Assembly: GCF_003353425.1 (NCBI RefSeq)
Contig: NZ_QRAO01000002.1
Coordinates: 576,975-640,974, forward strand
Length of the DNA stretch: 64,000 bases
Direction: 5' to 3'
DNA from: Marinirhabdus gelatinilytica
Lineage (GTDB): Bacteria > Bacteroidota > Bacteroidia > Flavobacteriales > Flavobacteriaceae
Shown here in pieces: positions 17,114 to 25,600 of the stretch; within the stretch, counting starts at the first letter, position 1, and each line of letters opens with the position of its first letter. A program made the translations under genes and the position numbers. The notes beneath the pieces are model-generated. The model was not told the DNA's origin and made no database searches. It saw only the letters and a list, made by a program, of their open reading frames with translations.

Positions 17114-17704
17114 TTAGTTGATTTCTCGCTGTACTTTACCGCATTTCAACATTTTGTCACCGAAATAGGGGTTTCTAATTTCTTCGTTCATACTAAGCCA
17201 AGCACCGCCTTTATTGTTATCATACATTGGGCAGAATTGCTCGTATATCTTCATCTCTGTTCCAGTAATGGCCACCATATCAGTCACGTCCTTGCTCAAT
17301 ATTTTGAAATGCTCACGTTGGTGTGCCATATCACTTTCTGAAATGTGTTCTGCGTGTTCAATTGCGTCTTCCAAAATATCCTTGAGTTCTTTTTGCTCAC
17401 TATCTGAATAGCTGGATGCATCAAAACTGCCTAAAGTGCTTGCCAGCGTGGCGCCCAGTTGTTTTGCTTTGTCATTATTCGTCTCGACAAGTGCATCTTT
17501 TAGTTTAAAATAGTCTTGTAAGACTGCTTTTGCATCTTGGTTTTCATTCATTGCCATATCGTCTTTGTCATCCTTAGACTCTTGGTGCATCTCGTTGCTC
17601 ATAGGTGCAGCAGGTTCATTTTTGTTTCCCTCCTTGCAGGAAACCGTTAACACCATTATAGCAGCAAGTGCCATTGTACCTATTGTTCTTTTTACTGTTT
17701 TCAT
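17114..17704 (-). CDS. DUF3347 copper-associated lipoprotein
   Basis: This 196-residue protein has a lipoprotein signal (VLTVSCKEG, Cys 23), then a Met/Asp-rich spacer (D-D-M-A-M-N-E). A DUF3347 domain spans about 60-196, ending NEEIRNPYFGDKMLKCG with nearby CPMYDNNKGG. The Cys/Met pairs could bind copper. The same domain forms the C-terminus of the CusB homologue at 10499-12232, so one locus holds a free and a fused version. It is preceded by the multicopper oxidase gene (30 bases) and runs straight into the haem-binding gene, which supports one operon. Function is inferred from that setting. Confidence 0.85.
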   Translation of the reverse strand: MKTVKRTIGTMALAAIMVLTVSCKEGNKNEPAAPMSNEMHQESKDDKDDMAMNENQDAKAVLQDYFKLKDALVETNNDKAKQLGATLASTLGSFDASSYSDSEQKELKDILEDAIEHAEHISESDMAHQREHFKILSKDVTDMVAITGTEMKIYEQFCPMYDNNKGGAWLSMNEEIRNPYFGDKMLKCGKVQREIN

Positions 17705-17734
17705 TTTTGTTATTTATTTAAGTTAATAATTGTT

Positions 17735-20125
17735 CTAAAATCTTAATGAGAGTCCACCACCAGCGCCAAAACGGTTATCATAGCTTCCCATTAATGAGAA
17801 GTCACGGCTCAATACGTATTCAAGTCCAACTTGCCAAGTGGTTTCTTCATCAAAATCCTGACCTTCGGGTAACTTGCCGTCCCAACCAAAGTCCATCTGG
17901 TATTCATACTCGCCATAAATTCCGAGACGTGGAAAAATCATAAAGCCCGTACTAAAACTTATCTGCGGTCGCAGTTTGCTGTCAATCCTGAAATCTGAAT
18001 TAATGAGCAATGGCATTAACCATCTTACACCGGCAATGGCAGTCGTGTTTATCTCTTCAAGGCTGTCCTCACCTTCGTTCTCAACATTTACACCACCAAA
18101 AACTCGGAAGTAATCATTGAGATAGCGTTCGTATGTGAATTCGGCTTCCAAATTCTTGCTCCATCCATATTCGCCCCTTAGAGCAAATTGATTTCTAATG
18201 TTTGTTGCGGTAGCGTATAGCTCTGTCATATGACTTGCGGCCGTGATTTCGCCCCAAGTGAATATATGGTCTGCTTCGTTGGTAAGGTTAGTAAGTGGGT
18301 AGCCTTCTAATCGTTCATCCCGAGGTGTGTCATAACTAAAAATTCTTGCCATTCCAGAATTCATATGATATAAAATATGACAATGAAAAAACCAGTCACC
18401 ATATTCATTGGCATCGAATTCCATAACTACTTTTTGCATAGGGGCAACATTTACAGTATGCTTTAATGGGGAGTATTCACCGTGCTCATTCAGCACTCTA
18501 AAAAAGTGGCCGTGCAGGTGCATTGGGTGGTGCATCATTGTAAGGTTGTTGAGCGTGATGCGTACCACTTCGCCTTGCTCGATTTTTATCTTATCTGTTT
18601 CTGAAAGTGGAACACCGTTGATAGACCAGACGTAGCGGTTCATATTACCGGTAAGGTTGAAAAGCATTTCTTTTACGGGCTTATCGTTTTCAAATTCGGT
18701 AGGTTCTTTAGCCCTTAAGTAGTTGTAATTGAATTCTGGATTGCCACCTGTTTTCATATTATCACCTACGACTTTATCCTTTGGAATCATATAGCCCATC
18801 TTCATCCCGTCCATTTTCATATCGCCATTCATTTCCATATTGGCCTTGCCTTTGTTCATCTTCATTTCTGACTTGGACATTTTCATTTTATCGTCTTTCA
18901 TATCCATATCATCGTGAGCCATTTGGGTTGAATCTTTTTTCATACCCATTTTGTGGTCGCCCATATTCATACCGCCCATATCCATTTTATAATTTTCCAT
19001 TACTTGAATGGAATCGTTTTTTGAAGGATTAAATTTTGAGGCAGGGGCACCCATCTTCATTCCCATTGACATCATTTGTTTCATATTCTTAATAAGATTA
19101 GGTTCTGGAACTACAGGTGCTTCCAATACATTTCCAGTTCCAATAAAAGCTGATGCTTCGCCAGAACCATCCTGTGCCGTCGCTCTTACTTGAAGCTTAC
19201 CATCTTGTGGAATTGTTATGATGTAATCGTAGGTTTCGGCAACGCCAATCAAAGTTTTGTTATGTTCCACTGGAACCACATCCAAACCATCTGCTGATAC
19301 TAACATTGGATCTTCCCCACCAAAAGTCAACCAAAAGAAGGTTGCTGCGGAAGCATTCACAAACCGCAATCGCACTTTTTCCCCTGGCTTAAAGTCTGGA
19401 TAGTTTTGTTCAGAACCACCATTGATAAAAAACTTGTCGTAATAGTTATCTGAAATGGCTATGTCTGGCATTCGTTGCCACGCCATCTTTAATTTGGCAC
19501 CTACTGCACCTTGAGCAATTAGTTTGTCAAGACTTTGAACCTGACCTTTTTTTATCAAATACCACTCATTGCCGCGCTTCAAATTTTTTAGTTGAGATTG
19601 TGGGTTTTCATCAACCCAATCCGAAAGCACTAAGACTAAATCTTTATCATATTTTAAATCAGTTTCCTTTGGATTTATCTGTAATGAACCATAAACACCT
19701 CTTTGTTCTTGAAGACCTGTATGTGAGTGATACCAATAAGTTCCAGATTGTTTTAGAGCAAATTTGTACTGTAAAGTTTCACCAGGACGAATAGGTGGTG
19801 TGGTTAAATACGGGACACCATCGTGGTAATTAGGTAATATCATTCCGTGCCAATGCACCGATGTTTCCACATCCATATTATTTGTCACATTTATAATGGC
19901 AAATTCGCCTTCATTAAATTCGAGATTGGGACCAGGAATACCACCGTTTATGGTCATAGCCTTAACATCTTTACCCGTAAAGTTTACAGTTTTATATTCT
20001 ATGGTCAAGTCATAAACGCGCTCTGGCCAATTGTCAATATTTTCTTCGCTTCGGTTTGATGTTAATTGAGCATAGGTTGCCATCGACATCAAAAACAATA
20101 GTAACGTTATGATTTTTAGTTTCAT
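17735..20125 (-). CDS. Multicopper oxidase with Met-rich insert, fused to a CopB-like beta-barrel
   Basis: This 796-residue protein has a signal peptide (1-19). Cupredoxin domains follow with copper ligands HWHG near residue 93, WYHSH near 133, HPMHLHGHFF near 535 and HCHILYHMNSGM near 582. Between them, about residues 355-460, is a Met/Lys/Asp-rich stretch with many M-K-M and M-D-M triplets, as in CopA/PcoA copper oxidases. After about residue 615 the sequence changes to outer-membrane strands with G-E-Y and A-G-V-R-W motifs, ending in G-L-S-L-R-F with a terminal Phe; this resembles CopB. It looks like a natural CopA-CopB fusion that oxidises periplasmic Cu(I) at the outer membrane. Confidence 0.88.
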   Translation of the reverse strand: MKLKIITLLLFLMSMATYAQLTSNRSEENIDNWPERVYDLTIEYKTVNFTGKDVKAMTINGGIPGPNLEFNEGEFAIINVTNNMDVETSVHWHGMILPNYHDGVPYLTTPPIRPGETLQYKFALKQSGTYWYHSHTGLQEQRGVYGSLQINPKETDLKYDKDLVLVLSDWVDENPQSQLKNLKRGNEWYLIKKGQVQSLDKLIAQGAVGAKLKMAWQRMPDIAISDNYYDKFFINGGSEQNYPDFKPGEKVRLRFVNASAATFFWLTFGGEDPMLVSADGLDVVPVEHNKTLIGVAETYDYIITIPQDGKLQVRATAQDGSGEASAFIGTGNVLEAPVVPEPNLIKNMKQMMSMGMKMGAPASKFNPSKNDSIQVMENYKMDMGGMNMGDHKMGMKKDSTQMAHDDMDMKDDKMKMSKSEMKMNKGKANMEMNGDMKMDGMKMGYMIPKDKVVGDNMKTGGNPEFNYNYLRAKEPTEFENDKPVKEMLFNLTGNMNRYVWSINGVPLSETDKIKIEQGEVVRITLNNLTMMHHPMHLHGHFFRVLNEHGEYSPLKHTVNVAPMQKVVMEFDANEYGDWFFHCHILYHMNSGMARIFSYDTPRDERLEGYPLTNLTNEADHIFTWGEITAASHMTELYATATNIRNQFALRGEYGWSKNLEAEFTYERYLNDYFRVFGGVNVENEGEDSLEEINTTAIAGVRWLMPLLINSDFRIDSKLRPQISFSTGFMIFPRLGIYGEYEYQMDFGWDGKLPEGQDFDEETTWQVGLEYVLSRDFSLMGSYDNRFGAGGGLSLRF

Positions 20126-20191
20126 AAATTTTAATTTTCTATAAAATTAACTCTGTTTTTCAACGAGTTGTGTCATAATTATGGTTGTTAT

Positions 20192-20758
20192 CTATATAAT
20201 TTGGTCTAAAGAATTTCTAATTTTTTTTTGTTGTTTTTTAAAGGTCGTTAGGCTCATTCCCGTTTCAGTCTTAAACTGTCTGCTTAAATGATTTAGATGG
20301 CTGTAATCCAATAATTGACTTATCTCGGTAAAATTCTTTTCTTGCGTCTGTATAAGTTCCTTAACTTTTTCAATCTTCAGTTTTATAAAATACTTTTCAA
20401 TGGTAATTCCTTGTGTAAATGAGAACACCTTACTAATTTTAGAATAGTCTTGGTTCAATTTTTTTCCAAGATGTACAGAAAGTTTATCGTCTAAACAAAT
20501 AGGTAAATTATCCATCATCTTGATGAGAACAATCTTTACCTGCTCGGTTAATCTATCTTCAGTAGAATCAATGAGTTCAAAGCCATTATTATCCAAGATT
20601 TCCAATAATGCATATCTCTCATCGTTATTTTTGATATTCAACTTTACGCGTCCCAGCTCTATTTCTTTTAAATCAATGCCCTGAGCTTCTATTTCAGATT
20701 TGAGCACCTTTATGCATCTATCGCATACCATATTTTTTATGTAAAAATCCTTGACCAT
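20192..20758 (-). CDS. HMA-AraC fusion regulator, putative copper sensor
   Basis: This 188-residue protein carries an N-terminal ferredoxin-like segment (about 1-72) with N-M-V-C-D-R-C-I-K-V-L, the CxxC of heavy-metal-associated domains. An AraC/XylS double helix-turn-helix fills about 110-180 (F-T-E-I-S-Q-L-L-D-Y-S-H-L-N-H-L-S-R-Q-F-K). The usual large ligand-binding domain of AraC proteins is absent, so metal binding to the CxxC probably controls DNA binding. It lies three bases after the tolC stop and just before the oxidase gene, consistent with local control of copper genes. The sensed metal is inferred. Confidence 0.8.
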   Translation of the reverse strand: MVKDFYIKNMVCDRCIKVLKSEIEAQGIDLKEIELGRVKLNIKNNDERYALLEILDNNGFELIDSTEDRLTEQVKIVLIKMMDNLPICLDDKLSVHLGKKLNQDYSKISKVFSFTQGITIEKYFIKLKIEKVKELIQTQEKNFTEISQLLDYSHLNHLSRQFKTETGMSLTTFKKQQKKIRNSLDQII

Positions 20759-20760
20759 AA

Positions 20761-22167
20761 TTAGTTGATTAGATAATTAATAATGGCCGATTGCACATAG
20801 TACCGTTGTACCGATTCAATTTGATTTATTTGAAATTTTAATTGCAATTCCTGAATGTCCAGCACATCATTAAAATCGATAGTGCCTGTTTCATAATTTT
20901 TTACCAGAATTTCTTCGGCATCTTGGGCTTGTTTTAGGTTACGAAGTTGTGTGTTGTAAGCGATGCGTGCTTGGTTGCGTTGTGATTTTGCTTTCGCGAA
21001 AGCAGATTCCAGCACATTTAATCGCTGTTCCCGTTGGGTCTCAATTTCTTGCTGGCGCAGTTTATTTTGTTTTGAAATGGATTTGTAGCGGTTGTTGAAA
21101 ATGGGAATGGACACCGAAACCATAGGCATCAAAACATCTTTCCCATTATCGCTGAAGTTGACATCGCTGCGTTCCGTTACGGGCAGGTAGTCTACACCAA
21201 AACCAATCATAGGCAAACTCTCGCGCTGGTTGAGCAGTTCAGATTGCGCTACCGATTCATAGAGCTTGTCATATTTGAGCAGTTCGGGATTGAGTGATAG
21301 TGCATCATTAGTATAAAACGGGTCTTCCCGTGGAATTTCCATTTCCGGAACAACGTCAACCGTCATCATTGCATCACGGTTGAGCAAATTGTTGAAAGCC
21401 GTTTGTTCTGCTCTAAATTCTTCTTCCAGCACTTTCTTTTGTTGTTGTAATTCATTTTGTCTAATCTGAAGTCGCAACACATCTACGGCACTCGCTTTGC
21501 CCACTTCTACAGATGTGAGTGCAAGTTGCTCGTAGGTTTCCAGAAGCTGTATATTTTCATCCAGTACAGCTTGCTTGGCACGTATGGCATACAAGCGGTA
21601 ATAGGATTGTGCGACCGAAAGTGCGAGCTTGCGCTTTGCAATCGTAATATCCACATATTCGGCATCTGCCATTGCGGTGGCAAAATTTTCACGAGCTGTA
21701 ATAGTACCGAACCACGGCAACATCTGTTTTACGCCTATTCGTGCACGTTGTGCGCCCACTCTTGTTTCAGGTTCACTAACAAAGTAGCCGGCACTTACTT
21801 CGGTATTGGGAATCCAGTTGGCTTCGTTTACCTTTTCTTCGGCGATGCTGTATCGCAATTCAAAGGCTTGGATTTCTGGATTGTTGGCTTCGGCAATGTT
21901 GATATATTCTCTTAAAGATTGACTGTGTCCGAAAACACATATATTTAAAAAAAGTATAGTTATAATAATTTGGAAACTAGATGCTGGATGTTGGAAGCTT
22001 AAAACTGGATGCCTGAAAATAGCTGTCGGCAAATGGAAAGAAGAAGCTAGTAGATGGCCGTTAGACGTTAGATTTCGGAAACAGATCAACTTCCCTTTTA
22101 AAAAATGTTTTCCTGTTTTCATAAAAGTAGTTTTTTGCGACTTAGCAGGTTGTTTAATATTACTCAT
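20761..22167 (-). CDS. TolC-family outer-membrane efflux protein with aberrant N-terminus
   Basis: The TolC body covers about residues 85-468, with long coiled-coil helices (e.g. A-L-T-S-V-E-V-G-K-A-S-A-V-D-V-L-R-L-Q) in two repeats and a final helix. It would form the outer-membrane duct of the CusABC pump. The first 80 residues are odd. A start at 22167 overlaps the stop of the S23 gene. It is followed by about 45 residues of Ser/His/Pro-rich sequence encoded by a CT-rich tract, and only then by a hydrophobic signal (I-I-I-T-I-L-F-L-N-I-C-V-F-G). The real start may be a non-ATG codon near 21965, or the extension may be tolerated. Confidence 0.85.
   Translation of the reverse strand: MSNIKQPAKSQKTTFMKTGKHFLKGKLICFRNLTSNGHLLASSFHLPTAIFRHPVLSFQHPASSFQIIITILFLNICVFGHSQSLREYINIAEANNPEIQAFELRYSIAEEKVNEANWIPNTEVSAGYFVSEPETRVGAQRARIGVKQMLPWFGTITARENFATAMADAEYVDITIAKRKLALSVAQSYYRLYAIRAKQAVLDENIQLLETYEQLALTSVEVGKASAVDVLRLQIRQNELQQQKKVLEEEFRAEQTAFNNLLNRDAMMTVDVVPEMEIPREDPFYTNDALSLNPELLKYDKLYESVAQSELLNQRESLPMIGFGVDYLPVTERSDVNFSDNGKDVLMPMVSVSIPIFNNRYKSISKQNKLRQQEIETQREQRLNVLESAFAKAKSQRNQARIAYNTQLRNLKQAQDAEEILVKNYETGTIDFNDVLDIQELQLKFQINQIESVQRYYVQSAIINYLIN
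21968..22078 (+). repeat. GA-rich arm of the S23 element (inside tolC 5' end)
   Basis: The plus strand is rich in GGA/GAT words such as GATGCTGGATGTTGGAAG (21981-21998). It is the inverted counterpart of the CT-rich tract at 22567-22646; the shared core GTTGGAAG/CTTCCAAC is perfect and the rest imperfect. The tract lies within the first codons of the tolC frame, upstream of its signal sequence. Confidence 0.6.
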
Positions 22168-22525
22168 AGCTTTTCCAATTTTGGTAAAGTTTAGTCAGCA
22201 TTCGACCTACTTTGTTATTTCGCTTCAAAAGCTCAGAATATTCTTTTTCTTCGATGTATTTACAGGCATAAGAATAGTCTAACCAGTCTTGAGTTTCAGA
22301 ATTTGAACCAAGAGCATTCACTAATTGCTGCTTAAAAACTGCTTCGTACATACGTTTACCCCAGCCTTCACTAATGTTTGCGGTTACCGACCTTGACGAT
22401 CGTACAATTTGGGATGTAAGTGAATAGATTTCTTCCTGTGGAAACTTTCTCGTTCTCCAATAAATGTCCATTGCCAGAGAAAAAGCCTCTTTATGTACCG
22501 TTAAATCTTTATACGACTTTATCAT
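22160..22525 (-). CDS. Four-helix-bundle (S23/IVP-type) protein
   Basis: This 121-residue protein is a clear member of the four-helix-bundle family first found in 23S rRNA intervening sequences (S23, related to Avd of diversity-generating retroelements). Marks are Y-K-D-L-T-V-H-K-E-A at the start, I-Y-S-L-T-S-Q-I-V-R-S-S-R-S-V-T-A-N-I-S-E-G near 34-55, and a C-terminal helix L-L-K-R-N-N-K-V-G-R-M-L-T. Relatives bind nucleic acid as basic barrels. No rRNA is here; the gene sits between cusA and tolC, flanked by inverted GA/CT-rich tracts, and its stop overlaps the tolC ATG. It is probably part of an inserted element rather than of the copper pathway. Confidence 0.88.
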   Translation of the reverse strand: MIKSYKDLTVHKEAFSLAMDIYWRTRKFPQEEIYSLTSQIVRSSRSVTANISEGWGKRMYEAVFKQQLVNALGSNSETQDWLDYSYACKYIEEKEYSELLKRNNKVGRMLTKLYQNWKSYE

Positions 22526-22566
22526 AATTCTAAAACATTACATTTCAATTTTACTTCTTATATAAT

Positions 22567-22646
22567 CCATTTTCCATCCTCCATCTTCCATCTTCCAATT
22601 TCCAATTTCCATCTTCCAACCTCTACCCTCGAACCTCTAATTTCCA
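22567..22646 (+). repeat. CT-rich arm of the S23 element (cusA 3' end)
   Basis: An 80-base run of TTCCATC, TTCCAAT and related heptamers on the plus strand lies 42 bases upstream of the S23 start. Its end supplies the last codons and the stop of cusA (22637). It is inverted relative to the tract at 21968-22078. Confidence 0.75.
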
Positions 22647-25600
22647 CCCTTACGCGAAAGTGCATATTCCTTCTTCCAGCTGTATAGGACTGGTAGTAGG
22701 AAATAGGACGTAACATCGATTATCATTCCGCCAAAAATGGGTATCGCCATCGGTATCATTATATCGCTTCCCTTGCCTGTGGATGTGAGTACGGGAAGTA
22801 AGGCAAGCACAGTAGTTACGGTTGTCATCAAACACGGGCGGATACGTTTACCTGCGGCTTCCAAAGTGGCAAGCCTTATACTTTTTTTATTATCTGGTTC
22901 GTTGCTTTTGAAAGATTGGTCTAAATAAGTGGCCATTACCACACCATCATCCGTTGCAATACCAAATAGGGCAATAAAACCTACCCAAACGGCGACACTT
23001 AAATTGATGGTTTTCATATTGAACAAGTCCCGCAGATTTTCGCCAAAAAAGCCGAAGTTGAAAAACCAATCCTGCCCGTATAGCCATATCATAATAAAGC
23101 CACCTGCAAAGGCTACGGCGATTGCGGTAAACACCATAAGTGATGTAGAAACCGACCTGAATTGGAAATACAGAATCAAGAAAATGACCAGTAAACAAAG
23201 TGGTACCACGACCGATAAGGTTTTTTCTGCTCGCAACTGGTTTTCATACGTTCCCGTAAAGCGATAGCTCACGCCTTGCGGTACGACCAGCGAACCGTTA
23301 TCAATATTTTCTTGAATCAGCGCTTGGGCATTTTCTACCACATCCACTTCGGCAAAGCCGTCGAGTTTGTCAAATAGCACGTAGCCAATTAGAAAGGTGT
23401 CTTCACTTTTAATGACCTGGGGTCCTTGCTCGTAGCGGATATCTACTAATTCTCCCAATGGTACAGGGCTACCTTTCTCAACGGGAACATAGATATTACG
23501 TAAGTCCTCTGGATTTGCACGTAATTCTCTTGGATAGCGCACACGTACAGCGTAGCGTTCACGTCCTTCCACGGTTTGCGTGAGTGGCATACCGCCTACG
23601 GCCACTTGAAGGATTTCCTGCACGTCCATAATGGATATACCATATCGAGCCAATTGGTCTCGCTCAATATCTATGAGCAAGTAGGGTTTGCCCACGATTC
23701 GGTCTGCAAAAACAGCTTGTTCCTTAACGCCTTCAGCTTGTTTCAAAATATCTTCCAGTTGCAGTCCGAAGTTTTCTATAGTTCTTAGATCAGGACCTTT
23801 TACCTTGATACCCATAGGTGCTCGCATTCCTGTTTGTAGCATTACCAGTCGAGTTTCGATGGGTTGCAACTTGGGTGCAGATGTCACGCCTGGTAGTTTG
23901 GTCACACGTACAATCTCGTTCCAAATATCATCTGGACTTTCAATGTCCGGTCGCCAGTTTCGATAGTACTCGCCATCGTCATCTTCAATCAAATCTTCGC
24001 GTGTGGCGGTAGTCTTGAGCGATGTTTCGGCATAGTTTGCATCTTCATCTATCTCATTATTTGGGTTGATGGTGAATTTGTTGTTCTTCAATACAAACAA
24101 CCCATCGTCATTGACCTTATAGCGTTGTCGCTCGCCAGAACCATTCCGCATATATTCAGATTTATACTGAATGACATTCTCATACATCGAGAGCGGTGCC
24201 GGGTCGAGTGCGCTTTCTGTTCTTCCGGCTTTACCCACTACGGTTTCGATTTCAGGGATGCTCGCCACAGCCATATCCAGCTGTTGCAGTACGCGTTTGT
24301 TTTCTTCAGCGCCTGCGTGCGGTAGGGATGTAGGCATCAAAAGAAATGAACCTTCATTGAGCGCTGGCATAAACTCTTTGCCCGTATTGCGCATAATGAT
24401 GATACCCAACGTGAGTACCGTAGCCGGAATGATTAAAAACAGATATCGGTTCTGAAGTGCCCATTTCAAAATACGTTCATAGTAAATCCTGAAAATCGAG
24501 AATACACCGAGCAATCCAAAACAGATTATGGAAACAAATATTAGGTTTATCACGATGCTTCGGTCAAAGCCCAATGGTCGCCAGTAGGTAGCGAGCAGGA
24601 ATACGATGGCAACAGATGAGATGATGATATCCAGTAGGTTTTTCCGCTTTAGCGAAAGCGTACCACGCATCTTTAAAAGTGATGTGATGGCAAAGGCGAT
24701 AAGAATCAGCCCTAACCAAAATCCATAAACAATGGCGAGAATACCCAATAAAACAAGTGCGCCGTTGATGGCGTACTGTGTGCGTTCCCGCAAGCTCGTC
24801 TTGCGGAAAAGAAATGCCGCAATGGGTGGAATGATAAACAGCGCAATGATGAGCGATGCCGTGAGCGCCATTGTTTTAGTAAAGGCGAGCGGACGGAACA
24901 GTTTTCCTTCGGCACCTATCATTGTAAATACGGGTAGGAAACTGATAATGGTCGTCAAGACAGCTGTTAGGATAGCGCCTGAGACTTCGGCAGTGGCGTT
25001 GTAGATGATTTTATTGATGCTGGAGACTGGAGGCTCGAGGCTAGAAGATTGTGACTGACTATTGAGTATTGAATCCTTTTCATTATTAATTTCAGTTTTA
25101 TCTCTCTGTCCGTCTGAACTTTTCCAACTTCCATCTTCCAACCTCACATTTCCAACTTCCAACTTCTGAGCTTTAGCTTCTTCCAAGTGCCGTATCATAT
25201 TTTCGGCGAGTATCACGCCCACGTCCACCATCGTTCCTATGGCAATGGCGATACCAGAAAGTGCGACGATGTTTGCATCTACATTAAAGAGCTTCATCGT
25301 GATAAAAACCATCAGAACGGCTACGGGTAACAATCCTGAAATAAGGATGGATGCACGCAGATTGAAAACCATTATAATAATGACCAAAATGGTAATCAGG
25401 ATTTCCAAAGTCAGGGCTTCATTGAGCGTGCCCAGCGTTTCTTGTATAAGTTCTGTCCGGTCGTAAAATGGCACGATGGTTACTTGCGAAGTGCGCCCAT
25501 CTTTCAAAGTTTTTGTGGGAAGACCAGCGCTTATTTCGGCAATTTGAGCTTTGACATTATTGATAACTTCCAGCGGATTTGCACCATAGCGCGCGACTAC

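Noticed and set aside
22160..22525. S23 gene as evidence for a nearby 23S rRNA
   Set aside because: No rRNA sequence exists in the window; the flanks are cusA and tolC.
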